In this document: piece after piece, positions 8,359-16,129 of the stretch
How the letters are laid out: each line of letters begins with the position of its first letter
Position numbering within the stretch: the stretch's first letter is position 1
Assembly: GCA_934436245.1 (NCBI GenBank)
Contig: CAKSAM010000014.1
Coordinates: 1-59,992, forward strand
Reading direction: 5' to 3'
Source of the DNA: an uncultured Acetatifactor sp.
GTDB lineage: Bacteria > Bacillota > Clostridia > Lachnospirales > Lachnospiraceae
Length of the DNA: 59,992 nucleotides
The notes under the pieces: generated by a model
What the model was told of the DNA's origin: nothing
Databases searched by the model: none
What the model saw: the letters and a program-made list of their open reading frames with translations, nothing else
Made by a program: the position numbers and the translations under genes

Positions 8359-10078
8359 CATACATGGAGCCGTGAATATATACGGAGTCGGTAACACCGG
8401 TAGAGAGCATTCCGGATGGAGTCCACATATCCATCACGTAGGTATACACCGGATAATAGCCGTCCGGGTACCAGACGGGAGTGAAATGTACGCGCCTTGA
8501 GTAAGTCGAGTATTCATTTTCTTTGAAGGAAAAGGTATTTGCACCGGTTTTCTCAAGTAGCCTCCAGTAGGTATCATAGGAAAACTCCGGGAAGTAGGAT
8601 ACCGCGGACTGAACTTGCGTATAGTGGCTGCCCGGCGCATTGACCGTGAAGCTTGCATTCAGATTTTCTTTGATGCTGTACCCACTTTTCATGGTGTCGC
8701 CGCTTTTTGTGGGGACAATATCATCGGGAGAAATATCGGAGGATGCAAATAAAGCTGCATGATAACCTGTGGAGGTAAAATCATACCAGCCATTATCGAC
8801 CCACTCCCCATCATCCACCCATTCGCCATGGGCAGTAGTACAGCCTTTGGGGCAGCTTTTGCTATGTCCCTCTGATTCCCAGTGCCAGTCGGGTTCCCAT
8901 TCCCATTTTGCGTGCCAGGACGCACTCCAGACAGACCAGGAGGCGTTCGTCTTTACCGGCTCTGCGGGAAGCGTGGATGTGGAAAAACCGGGGTTAGTAT
9001 CCGTAGCAAGAGGATCCGGTGGAACATTTTCTTCCAGGGAAACAATTCTTGCAAGAAAAGAGGTTTTTGCAGTACCGGCACCATTTACAGATACACTGAT
9101 CTTTACTGTGCCAGGATCTTTTGGAGTATGCCATTTGACCCAGACAAGCTGTGATCCATTCTTTGGTATGACGATATTGGATACGGTATAGGTGCTGCCA
9201 TTAATGTAGAAGGTTGCTTTCGCCGGATTTTTTGGGTTTACTTCAGTGGCACTGGTTAACATAATGCTGGAAATAACATCTGTATCCACACGGTACGTAT
9301 AATCAGGGGCTTCCAGCTCTTCGGAAGGCACATCTTTGTAGCTTACAATGCCGATGCCCAGGGAAGAGATAATGGCATCATCCGACACTTTTCCAGTAGT
9401 GCTTCCGGTCCATGCAGGGTATCCAAGATCAGATTTTTCTAAAAACAGTGAAAGCGGCAGGTTCTGGTGCGTCAGGGAGGGAAGCACCCTTCTTAATGCA
9501 CCTCCGGATAACTTGTTGTAAAGGGCAGCCTCCGTTGCTGTCATGGCATAGTTTTTTCCATTGTGCGTGAAGTAGGCAATGGGTTCAATCACCAATTTGT
9601 AATCCCCATTAATCAGATTCTCAAAAGGGATGCCGGTTTTGGATGCGATAAATTTAGCTGCATACTCTGAGCAGATGTAGCGTTTTATCGCAGCAATGCT
9701 GGCTTTGTTCACAGATCCGCTGATGATTCTTGGTAGAGCGACGGCTGGCTTTGAGTAGGTGTAGGAGGCATTAATGGAAAGCGATGAGCCCGAAGTATAT
9801 TGCAGTTTGGACACTTTTCCAAAGTTTAACACCGTGGAGGAAATGTTGCAGTTTGATAAATCAATGGGAGTAGCAACAACGCTGCCTCCCGTGGTAACGA
9901 CTGTAACCCGAACACCATCCTGGTTATTTCGCCAGACGTTTAGTTCGGATCCTGTACCAAATGATCCACCGCCTCCATCAATATTTCCATCACCCATAGC
10001 ATAAGTGGAAATGCCGGTGGATAAAAATATCGTTAGGAATAGAAGCAGTGGAAAAAAGTATTTCCTAAATGCTGTCAT
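8333..10078 (-). CDS. Large secreted Trp-rich protein of the Tad operon
   Basis: About 581 residues, unrecognised. A signal peptide (FFPLLLFLTIFLSTGISTYA) is followed by a Gly-rich stretch, a long beta-rich region with Ig-like character (TFYINGSTYTVSNIVIPKNG, TAKTSFLARIVSLEE), a Pro/Asp linker near residue 360, and a remarkable region with a Trp every 3-6 residues (WSVWSASWHAKWEWEP). A Cys pair (SCPKGC) and further aromatic repeats follow. There is no membrane anchor at the C-terminus. Lying between the prepilin peptidase gene and the small membrane protein, it is a candidate pilus tip adhesin or surface protein. The ATG at 10078 has AAAGGAGA upstream. Confidence 0.7.
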   Translation of the reverse strand: MTAFRKYFFPLLLFLTIFLSTGISTYAMGDGNIDGGGGSFGTGSELNVWRNNQDGVRVTVVTTGGSVVATPIDLSNCNISSTVLNFGKVSKLQYTSGSSLSINASYTYSKPAVALPRIISGSVNKASIAAIKRYICSEYAAKFIASKTGIPFENLINGDYKLVIEPIAYFTHNGKNYAMTATEAALYNKLSGGALRRVLPSLTHQNLPLSLFLEKSDLGYPAWTGSTTGKVSDDAIISSLGIGIVSYKDVPSEELEAPDYTYRVDTDVISSIMLTSATEVNPKNPAKATFYINGSTYTVSNIVIPKNGSQLVWVKWHTPKDPGTVKISVSVNGAGTAKTSFLARIVSLEENVPPDPLATDTNPGFSTSTLPAEPVKTNASWSVWSASWHAKWEWEPDWHWESEGHSKSCPKGCTTAHGEWVDDGEWVDNGWYDFTSTGYHAALFASSDISPDDIVPTKSGDTMKSGYSIKENLNASFTVNAPGSHYTQVQSAVSYFPEFSYDTYWRLLEKTGANTFSFKENEYSTYSRRVHFTPVWYPDGYYPVYTYVMDMWTPSGMLSTGVTDSVYIHGSMYDDWYSKRE

Positions 10079-10104
10079 AAGATCTGGTCTCCTTTGCAAT
10101 AAAA

Positions 10105-10130
10105 AAGACATGGCGTGATTACCATGTCTT
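10105..10130 (-). terminator. Hairpin with T-run inside the Tad operon
   Basis: AAGACATGG and CCATGTCTT pair across an eight-base loop and are followed on the minus strand by TTTTATTG. Placed between the small membrane protein (10144) and the secreted protein (10078), it would lower transcription of the distal genes relative to the pilin-like genes. Confidence 0.6.
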
Positions 10131-10143
10131 AGTTGTTTTTTTG

Positions 10144-10707
10144 TTATTCACCCATAGAGCCTATTTGCTTGTTGATGTCTCCATCACTGTCAACCACATC
10201 ATAAGTAGTATTACCGGTATCAATCCAACCAAATACCGGATCATAGACTTGTCCGGGATGGGAACTTTCTGAATTATCAGCAGGAACCTGCACTTCTGGT
10301 GCCGTTACAGGAACCTCTTCCGGATAGGAAGGTACTTCGTCCTTATTTGTGGTATCCCCAATGGGCTCCGGTTTCTCGGTAGGTTTGGTCTCCTGGGCTT
10401 CCTCCTTTGTCACGCTTCCGGATAGATCTACGTTAGATCCGTTCTCATCTTCAGAGATGACAGTCTGCGTGTTGTCGGATATTTCACCGGTATAAAGAGA
10501 TTCCTCTTTGATGGATGCTTCCGGAATACTAGAATCTAATTTGTCATCCCAGGTTTCTGCCAGGGTTTCCACCTCCTGAGCGGCAGGAGTGAAGGACTCC
10601 TCCGGTTCATGGTTTAAATACCAGGCTCCGAAAAGAAGTCCCAGACATAACACACTTATTCCCCCAATGGAAAGTGCGACTTTTTTATCAATATTCTTCT
10701 TTTTCAT
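10144..10707 (-). CDS. Membrane-anchored acidic protein (DUF6550-like)
   Basis: A 187-residue protein: basic N-terminus, one transmembrane helix (ALSIGGISVLCLGLLFGAWY), then an extracytoplasmic Glu/Thr/Pro/Ser-rich low-complexity region and a conserved end (DPVFGWIDTGNTTYDVVDSD). It resembles the DUF6550 proteins seen in Lachnospiraceae mobile elements, but that name is from memory. An AAAGGAG site precedes the ATG. Position inside the Tad operon suggests a structural or anchoring part of the pilus assembly. Confidence 0.65.
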   Translation of the reverse strand: MKKKNIDKKVALSIGGISVLCLGLLFGAWYLNHEPEESFTPAAQEVETLAETWDDKLDSSIPEASIKEESLYTGEISDNTQTVISEDENGSNVDLSGSVTKEEAQETKPTEKPEPIGDTTNKDEVPSYPEEVPVTAPEVQVPADNSESSHPGQVYDPVFGWIDTGNTTYDVVDSDGDINKQIGSMGE

Positions 10708-10771
10708 AGGCTGCTCCTTTCTTGATCCTTAATTATATATACGCAAGTCGGGGTACAAATCTTACAGACTT

Positions 10772-11251
10772 TTAGAATTTTGTATTGTGGGACCCGGTAA
10801 GTTCTGCGTGTCTTCGGATCGGAGGGAAAGACTCTCCAAACATTCGGATCCGGTATGTAATGTCGAACGATGCGATATATTCTATTTTTTCAGAATATTG
10901 ACGGAATGTCAAATCAATATTTTCTACATCATAATCATCATTTGTAAGCCTTACTCTTGACCTCATGCCTTCAGTAAAACCGGCCCGTAAGGCATTCTTA
11001 TAGGCGGTGCTTAAATTGATGTCAGACATATAGGAAGTAAGGTTGGCTTCCCGTTGGGAGTGAAAAGTATCTGCATAGATCCTGGCACTCACGTTATTAA
11101 GCTCCATCTTGGCTGCATTACGGATGTTGATACAGTTGATCTGTACAGAAGCATAGAGCAGGACGAAGGACAGGAGCATATTGATGGCGAGGATAATAAA
11201 GATGGAGAAAAAAGACATATCCCCGCGTTCATTTTTGATTCTGCTTATCAT
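10772..11251 (-). CDS. TadE-like pseudopilin
   Basis: A 159-residue protein with a short basic leader ending in NERGD, a hydrophobic helix (SFFSIFIILAINMLLSFVLL) and a mixed alpha/beta domain. The layout matches TadE-type pseudopilins (leader, RG-x cleavage box, helix, small domain). The prepilin peptidase of the same operon probably cuts after the Gly of ERGD. Eight bases separate it from the gene before it; AAGTAGGTG precedes the ATG. Confidence 0.75.
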   Translation of the reverse strand: MISRIKNERGDMSFFSIFIILAINMLLSFVLLYASVQINCINIRNAAKMELNNVSARIYADTFHSQREANLTSYMSDINLSTAYKNALRAGFTEGMRSRVRLTNDDYDVENIDLTFRQYSEKIEYIASFDITYRIRMFGESFPPIRRHAELTGSHNTKF

Positions 11252-11258
11252 GATTCAC

Positions 11259-11678
11259 CTACTTCCAGTAATGTTCGCTGACTCCGGCACCATTTGCTTT
11301 TATGTCAATCGGAACCAGGTTTAGTTTCCAAAAGCCACCCAGATAACACCGGCCGGTTATCGTCACATAAAAAGGTGTTCCTATCTGGATCCTGCTGGTA
11401 CTCCCGGAACTGGTTACCTGATAAGTGAGACCTTCGACTTCTGATAGGGGTGCAGCCAGATAGGAAAACAGGGCACCGGTATCAGCATTCGTGCCACCGT
11501 TTAACTGAATCTGCTTTACCAGCTGATCGGAGATATGATCCATTTCCTGCTTTACGGATATGATGTGGAACACATTTAAGATAAATGCCACCATAATCAT
11601 TGCCACCAGGATATAGACAAAAGTACTGATGTAGGATACGTCACCCCTTTCGGATCTGATTATTTTTTTGATGTTCAA
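11259..11678 (-). CDS. TadE/DUF4320-like pseudopilin, first gene of the Tad operon
   Basis: About 139 residues, with leader NIKKIIRSERGD, a hydrophobic helix (STFVYILVAMIMVAFILNVF) and a C-terminal beta domain. It is a paralogue in layout of the next gene. The start is taken as TTG at 11678 because GGGAGG lies eight bases upstream; the other candidates at 11696 and 11687 have no site. Preceded by a leader hairpin (11704-11739) and promoter (11774-11802). Confidence 0.72.
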   Translation of the reverse strand: MNIKKIIRSERGDVSYISTFVYILVAMIMVAFILNVFHIISVKQEMDHISDQLVKQIQLNGGTNADTGALFSYLAAPLSEVEGLTYQVTSSGSTSRIQIGTPFYVTITGRCYLGGFWKLNLVPIDIKANGAGVSEHYWK

Positions 11679-11703
11679 GTTTGTCACCTCCCGCAAAAAA
11701 ATA

Positions 11704-11739
11704 ACGCAGGAAAGTTAAAAGGGGGAGTCTTTCCTGCGT
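11704..11739 (-). terminator. Leader terminator/attenuator of the Tad operon
   Basis: An 11-bp perfect inverted repeat (ACGCAGGAAAG with CTTTCCTGCGT) is followed on the minus strand by TTATTTTTTT and then directly by the GGGAGG of the first gene. It is a full intrinsic-terminator structure lying between promoter and first gene, so expression should need antitermination or read-through. Confidence 0.7.
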
Positions 11740-11773
11740 CGCATGTGAATGATACCAGTTATTCACGGTTTAT

Positions 11774-11818
11774 ATTGTAGCATAGTAAAGTGACAGTGAA
11801 AATCGCAAAGCCGTGCCA
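11774..11818 (-). promoter_or_regulatory. Promoter and upstream block of the Tad operon
   Basis: On the minus strand the 16-bp block TGGCACGGCTTTGCGA (11803-11818) abuts TTTTCA (11797-11802), then 17 bases and TACAAT (11774-11779). The block is 13/16 identical to that at 28575-28590, in the same register to its -35. It is a likely activator site shared by both transfer operons. Confidence 0.65.
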
Positions 11819-11880
11819 TGCGAGGACAGTTTAGTGCTAATGTTGTGCCACAAAAGACTATTGATTTTTCGGAGTACTTT

Positions 11881-11909
11881 TGTAACAATACATAGGAAAT
11901 ATTACGTTA
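11881..11909 (+). promoter_or_regulatory. ECF-type promoter of the cargo sigma factor
   Basis: TGTAAC (11881-11886), exactly 18 bases, then CGTTA (11905-11909), 24 bases before the ATG. The same motif with the same spacing occurs at 13259-13287. The AAC of the -35 and CGT of the -10 are hallmarks of extracytoplasmic-function sigma promoters, so the sigma factor is probably autoregulated. Confidence 0.7.
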
Positions 11910-11932
11910 CGTTTTATGAAAAGGGAAAATAT

Positions 11933-12484
11933 ATGATTTACTTGATGATGATTGATGATGAAGAAGACAAAAGAAAATTTGTCATTATTTACGAAAAGTA
12001 TAGATATTTAATGATGAAGATTGCTTTTGAAATACTGGAAGATACTTTTTTGGCAGAAGACGCAGTGCATGAGGCATTTATAAAGGTTGCAAAGAATATA
12101 GTCAAAATCGGATCGGTGGAAGCAACGGAAACGAAACGGTATCTGCTTACAATAACAAAAACAACAGCGATTGATATTTATCGGAAAAGAAATCTTCAAT
12201 TCAAAAGAGAGATGTTTGTAGATGAATTGTCAGAAAAAGATATGCCATTGACTTATATGGAGACAGACGTAGACGGTCAAATACTAGATATTCTCAGTAG
12301 GTTACCTGTAAAATATAGAGATGTATTTCTTCTTAAATATTCAAGTGAAATGAATAATAGAGAAATAGCAAAGATACTAGATATTTCAGAAGGAACGATT
12401 CGTCAAAGACTGGCCAGAGGGAAAATTATAATACAAGAAGAAATAAACAAATTTGAGGAGAGAAAAAATAATGGAGCACATTAA
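11933..12484 (+). CDS. ECF-type RNA polymerase sigma factor
   Basis: About 183 residues. Region 2 is seen in KFVIIYEKYRYLMMKIAFEI with the acidic AEDAVHEAFIKVAKN, and region 4 in LPVKYRDVFLLKYSSEMNNR plus EIAKILDISEGTIRQRLARG, a clear helix-turn-helix for the -35 element. Length and two-domain form fit ECF sigma factors. The ATG at 11933 is used; an earlier in-frame start at 11813 lies upstream of its own promoter. The next gene overlaps by 14 bases and encodes the probable anti-sigma factor. AT-rich compared with the transfer genes around it. Confidence 0.88.
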   Translation: MIYLMMIDDEEDKRKFVIIYEKYRYLMMKIAFEILEDTFLAEDAVHEAFIKVAKNIVKIGSVEATETKRYLLTITKTTAIDIYRKRNLQFKREMFVDELSEKDMPLTYMETDVDGQILDILSRLPVKYRDVFLLKYSSEMNNREIAKILDISEGTIRQRLARGKIIIQEEINKFEERKNNGAH

Positions 12485-13151
12485 AGTAACAGACGAGTGG
12501 CTGTATAAATATATGCCGATAGTAGATGAGGCTATTATAGAATCACTGGAAAAACAGGTGAATTATGAATATAAGTTTTCAAAAAAATTTGAGAAAAAAA
12601 TGCAACGAGTGATATGGCAGGAAAATCATTCTGTCATCGCAGGAATGAAGAAAATTTTGGAACGGGTGGCAATGTTTTTTGTGAGTATTCTGTGTATAGG
12701 GTTGATTGTAACTTTGAGTGTGGAGGCATATAGAGAAAAATTCTTTGCTACGCTGAAAACAATATACGAAGATTCTGTACTATACTCTTATTCTTCAAGA
12801 GAGGAAAACATGACATTAGAGATTACAGAACCCAGATTCCTGCCAAAGGGATATGTTGAAAAGGAACGAATGGAGAATGGCGTTTCTATAAATATTTTTT
12901 ATGAAAATTCTATTGGTGAACAGATAACTTGGGAGCAAATGTTAATAGATGATGGAAGCAGCATCATCCTGGATACTGAATATGATACGCAAGTGCAACG
13001 AATAGTTAATGGACATACAGCTACCATATATTTCTATGAAGAGGGGAATTCAATGGCTTACTATGAAGCAGATAATTATGTATATCTGATAACAGCAGAT
13101 CGATTAACAGAAAATGAAATACTTGAAATCCTTGCCAGTACGAATATATAA
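12471..13151 (+). CDS. Anti-sigma factor-like membrane protein with DUF4367 domain
   Basis: About 226 residues: a cytoplasmic N-terminal helical part of about 70 residues, one transmembrane helix (VAMFFVSILCIGLIVTLSV) and an extracytoplasmic DUF4367-like domain (EITEPRFLPKGYVEKERM, IVNGHTATIYFYEEGNSMAY, LTENEILEILASTNI). This layout is typical of proteins that hold an ECF sigma factor at the membrane. GAGGAG lies before the ATG at 12471, which overlaps the sigma gene. The signal that releases the sigma factor is unknown. Confidence 0.8.
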   Translation: MEHIKVTDEWLYKYMPIVDEAIIESLEKQVNYEYKFSKKFEKKMQRVIWQENHSVIAGMKKILERVAMFFVSILCIGLIVTLSVEAYREKFFATLKTIYEDSVLYSYSSREENMTLEITEPRFLPKGYVEKERMENGVSINIFYENSIGEQITWEQMLIDDGSSIILDTEYDTQVQRIVNGHTATIYFYEEGNSMAYYEADNYVYLITADRLTENEILEILASTNI

Positions 13152-13205
13152 ATTCACCAAAACGAAAAAATTTGCTTGGTCGAAGAATACACTCAAACAC
13201 TCAAA

Positions 13206-13251
13206 ATTTTTTATGAAAAACTTTTTTATGAAAATTTTTTATGAAAAATTT
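13206..13251. repeat. Triple AT-rich tandem repeat
   Basis: Three copies of a unit close to TTTTTTATGAAAAA, 14-17 bases each, lie end to end directly upstream of the ECF-type promoter at 13259. Each copy is nearly palindromic. Likely curved DNA or a binding array; could also act as a terminator for the anti-sigma gene. Confidence 0.6.
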
Positions 13252-13258
13252 CCTGATA

Positions 13259-13287
13259 TGTAACAAACGAGATGGTAGGATTCGTTA
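13259..13287 (+). promoter_or_regulatory. Second ECF-type promoter
   Basis: TGTAAC (13259-13264), 18 bases, CGTTA (13283-13287), the same as upstream of the sigma gene. It lies 25 bases before the secreted-protein start at 13312 and marks that gene as the likely target of the sigma factor. Confidence 0.7.
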
Positions 13288-13311
13288 TAGTTATCAAAGG
13301 AGGAGATGCAA

Positions 13312-13728
13312 ATGAAAAAAACAATTAGAACAGTTATCATGTGTATGTGTATTCTGGCAGGAGCTTGGCTGGTATCGTCACCAAGCTATGCACAGGAAAA
13401 TCATACATACCAAACGCAAATTGAACCAAGGATGACCTATATTTTAACCTACGGAACGCAACTGAGTATATCAGATACCGGAATCGCTTCTGTAAAAGGT
13501 GAGGTGAAGGGAAAATCCGGAGTAACTTCAGCTTATGTGAAAGTAATTTTACAGAAATATGAATCCGGAAAATGGGAAGAAGTGATGAGCTGGGAAGACT
13601 CTCGTAGAGGAAGAAATGCTGTTGTAGCAGTAGACTATCAGGTTACCAGAGGAACTTATCGTACTGTAATGACGTGCAATGCTAATACAGAGAGCAAATC
13701 GGCAACATCAGCGAGTGTGTCGTATTAG
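13312..13728 (+). CDS. Small secreted beta-rich protein (DUF6147-like)
   Basis: About 138 residues. A signal peptide (TVIMCMCILAGAWLVSSPSYA) is followed by a compact domain with alternating strands (YILTYGTQLSISDTGIASVK, TSAYVKVILQKYESGKWEEV). It resembles the DUF6147 proteins of Clostridia, though the name is from memory. AAGGAGGAG precedes the ATG at 13312. It stands behind the second ECF-type promoter and is probably exported when the sigma factor is released. Confidence 0.75.
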   Translation: MKKTIRTVIMCMCILAGAWLVSSPSYAQENHTYQTQIEPRMTYILTYGTQLSISDTGIASVKGEVKGKSGVTSAYVKVILQKYESGKWEEVMSWEDSRRGRNAVVAVDYQVTRGTYRTVMTCNANTESKSATSASVSY

Positions 13729-13737
13729 TAACTTTGA

Positions 13738-13860
13738 TGGATCTATACATCCGCTTATAGCAAACCAGATGAGAAAGCTATTACATGGGCTACAAGTGGA
13801 GGATATATTGAAAATACAATCGCCGTTCGTATAGGAGATAAAGATTTTGTATTGGAATAA
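13738..13860 (+). pseudogene. C-terminal remnant of a secreted protein
   Basis: Directly after an in-frame TGA there is an open frame of 40 codons with protein-like composition (SAYSKPDEKAITWATSGG, ENTIAVRIGDKDFVLE) and no start codon or ribosome binding site. It ends at the start region of the next gene. It looks like the tail of a lost gene; the family is not recognised. Confidence 0.45.
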
Positions 13861-14407
13861 AAACAAGAAAAAATATATAGCAGTTATTTTCGGAGGAATC
13901 CTCATACTTGTGATATTGTGCCTGGGAGATTATGGGATACGATATTACAATGCACCGATAGAAAAAGATTATAAATATATCGGTACGGGAATGCTGGTGC
14001 GTTTGAACGATTTTACGAATGGCGAATTAGTATCGGTAGAGATGCGTGGAAAGACAGCACATTATATCTAGGGAAATCAAGAAGATTATATTCAGGTGAA
14101 CGTGTGGGTAAATGGAGAAAAAATTTTCGGAAAAGATGATATGGAAATTGTGGGTCTGTTTATAAATGCAGAACCATACTATTCCTGTATAACAAGTACT
14201 GAGAAAAACAACCTTGGAAATATGTTCATTATCTCCAAAGATCTGCAAACCATTTTATGTGGAGTGACAATCGACGAAGAAGAGTTTTTGTTAGTTACAC
14301 CAGCAGAGGATGGCACAACGGCAAATAATATGATAAAAGCAGCCGAAAAACAGTCCCAGGCATTTTCTCAATGGTTATCGAATGCACGTAGAGGAATAAC
14401 GGATTGA
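13847..14407 (+). pseudogene. Membrane-anchored protein broken by an in-frame TAG
   Basis: Two adjacent open frames in the same frame are separated only by a TAG at 14069-14071. Read through, they give about 186 residues: basic start from TTG at 13847 with AGGAG nearby, a transmembrane helix (IAVIFGGILILVILCLGDYG), then a soluble domain continuing across the stop (IQVNVWVNGEKIFGKDD, ISKDLQTILCGVTIDEEEF). No frameshift is needed. A recent nonsense mutation is the simplest reading; a sequencing error is possible. Confidence 0.6.
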
Positions 14408-14444
14408 CTTTATTTGGTCAACAATCCATAGTGTTTATGATAAA

Positions 14445-14588
14445 ATGACAAGATTTATGGGAAAAATCCATCTGCTCAATCGTATTTCTAAAGAAAATCT
14501 GTTATATGTGAATTATCAAACATGTTTGATTATGGCCAATACAACATATGGACTAGGAGGAAAGGAGGGCAGTCCACTAGAGAATTAA
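14445..14588 (+). pseudogene. Short remnant frame in the cargo island
   Basis: A 47-codon frame from ATG (FMGKIHLLNRISKENLLYV, GLGGKEGSPLEN) with no ribosome binding site. Composition looks protein-like but the length and lack of context suggest a gene fragment. The rest of 14408-14672 shows only AT-rich sequence. Confidence 0.35.
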
Positions 14589-14672
14589 AATGGGGAATAT
14601 TATGAACATATGTAAAACTAAATAAAGAAAAATTAACTGAATTATTATATGACGAAAGGTGGATATTAAATT

Positions 14673-15335
14673 ATGAGAAAATATAAAAAGGTTGCTTCCT
14701 ATGTATTGACAATAATCTTAGCTAGTTCATTAGCAGGCATGCCTGTGAAAGCAATGGAATCACAACAAAGGAATGAAACTACAGTACATGTAAAAGTGGT
14801 AGATAATTTAACAAATGAGATAATAGAATATGATATAGCGGATGAGCAGGTAACGTCGACAATTAGTGACCAAAACATGAAAACGGGGGAACAGAAAGTA
14901 GAATATGATATGACATTAAAGTTGCCTGCTGACAATGGCATAATGTTATGCGATAGCGTATCTAATGAACAGGAAGAATCAAGCATTCGTGCCAAAATTA
15001 AACTTACATATTCTTGGGCAAATAATAAAAATGATATTAAAATATCGAATGTAAGTGGTTCGTGGGAATGTACTAGCAGCCAATATTCTATGTCATTCTC
15101 GAATAGGACAGTTGGAGTAAATGATGGCAGACCAGTAGGGACAGGTAAATCTATAACCGAACATCCAACTACGAACACTTTTTCATATAATACAGGCTGG
15201 GGATATGTACTATATTATCCGCAATCAACTACTGCTATGACAGGACCACGTGCATATTCTGAAGCAACTGGAAGTATTAATGGAATGGGTGGATCTTATA
15301 CTATTTTTGTTACAGTGGATATCAATCGGAATTGA
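14673..15335 (+). CDS. Secreted protein of unknown function
   Basis: A 220-residue protein with a signal peptide (VASYVLTIILASSLAGMPVKA) followed by a domain rich in Thr, Ser, Asn and aromatic residues (LTYSWANNKNDIKISNVSGS, YVLYYPQSTTAMTGPRA). Two Cys (LCDS, WECTS) could form a disulphide. It is not recognised. GAAAGGTGG precedes the ATG. Its strand-rich C-terminal half resembles lactococcin-972-like or bacterial secreted beta proteins in style only. Carried in the low-GC cargo island. Confidence 0.65.
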   Translation: MRKYKKVASYVLTIILASSLAGMPVKAMESQQRNETTVHVKVVDNLTNEIIEYDIADEQVTSTISDQNMKTGEQKVEYDMTLKLPADNGIMLCDSVSNEQEESSIRAKIKLTYSWANNKNDIKISNVSGSWECTSSQYSMSFSNRTVGVNDGRPVGTGKSITEHPTTNTFSYNTGWGYVLYYPQSTTAMTGPRAYSEATGSINGMGGSYTIFVTVDINRN

Positions 15336-15370
15336 TGTTTCATTAATATGACATTTAGAAAGGGGAAGAT

Positions 15371-15763
15371 ATGAAGAACGTATTCTCACGTTACTATAAA
15401 ATAATATTATCCAGTATTATCCTTGTTACGTTACTGGCACTGCGAGAAAACTATGTAGCTTTTGACGAAATGACGGGAATACGATCAGTTATACGTATGC
15501 TGTTATATACAGCCTGGGGAGGAGTGCTATCGACAAAGATTCGACGGAACAGAGTTGAAGGAGTGGAGTATGTTTGCTTTGCTATTTTCGGCTTTGTTGC
15601 GTTGAACATATTAATTCCCATTTGGGAATTTCAAAGAAATCTTTATCTCTTTATCATAGCAATTCCTGGATTCGATAGTATTGTATTCCTGCTCACTGGA
15701 CTGCTGGCTGGTTATATATGGGGACCAACTGAAAAAAATGACAAAGAGGTTGAGGAATTGTAA
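15371..15763 (+). CDS. Small polytopic membrane protein
   Basis: A 130-residue protein with about four transmembrane helices (IILSSIILVTLLALRENY, VIRMLLYTAWGGVLST, VCFAIFGFVALNILIPI, FIIAIPGFDSIVFLLTGLLA) and a short charged tail. No motif recognised. AAAGGGG precedes the ATG. It follows the secreted protein by 35 bases, so the two may act together, for example as a secreted product and its membrane partner; this is inference. Confidence 0.65.
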   Translation: MKNVFSRYYKIILSSIILVTLLALRENYVAFDEMTGIRSVIRMLLYTAWGGVLSTKIRRNRVEGVEYVCFAIFGFVALNILIPIWEFQRNLYLFIIAIPGFDSIVFLLTGLLAGYIWGPTEKNDKEVEEL

Positions 15764-15846
15764 CTAATTTAGAACAGATAGCACTTGCAACCGGAAAAAG
15801 TATAGAAGATATAAAAACTATTGTGGAAGAAAAGACTCTGGTGTAA
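15757..15846 (+). pseudogene. Short remnant frame after the membrane protein
   Basis: A 29-codon frame (NLEQIALATGKSIEDIKTI) overlaps the membrane-protein stop and lacks a standard start codon. The sequence looks like a helical protein fragment, perhaps from a decayed gene; 15847-15952 adds nothing clear. Confidence 0.3.
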
Positions 15847-15952
15847 AGGTTATGCATATTATAATAATCTTGCGACAGAAGAGTGATCCGATTCGATGTT
15901 GGCAGATTCATCATATGGAACACTAACAGTTAAAAGGATAGGTGGTATGCTT

Positions 15953-16129
15953 ATGGAAAATAGTAATATCGAGATTATAGGTGGAGGATTGTTTTTTACA
16001 GAAATAGAGGTAAAAAATGATAATGAGATTGTGCCTTCTGAATCTGATAAAGAGGCAATTAGAAAGAATATTGAAGAGATAGAATACTTGAAAAGGAAAA
16101 AGAAAAGGAGTAAAAATGAAACAGTTTAG
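15953..16129 (+). CDS. Small charged protein
   Basis: A 58-residue protein (ENSNIEIIGGGLFFTEIEVK, then a Lys/Glu-rich helix ending KRKKKRSKNETV). No signal peptide or membrane segment. AGGTGG lies seven bases before the ATG at 15953; another ATG six bases earlier is possible. It overlaps the next gene by 14 bases, implying coupling with the secreted protein that follows. Function unknown. Confidence 0.55.
   Translation: MENSNIEIIGGGLFFTEIEVKNDNEIVPSESDKEAIRKNIEEIEYLKRKKKRSKNETV

Noticed and set aside
13847..14407. Possible amber recoding (TAG read through)
   Set aside because: Only one gene shows it, it lies in a decaying region, and no pyrrolysine or suppressor signal is visible; a nonsense mutation is simpler.
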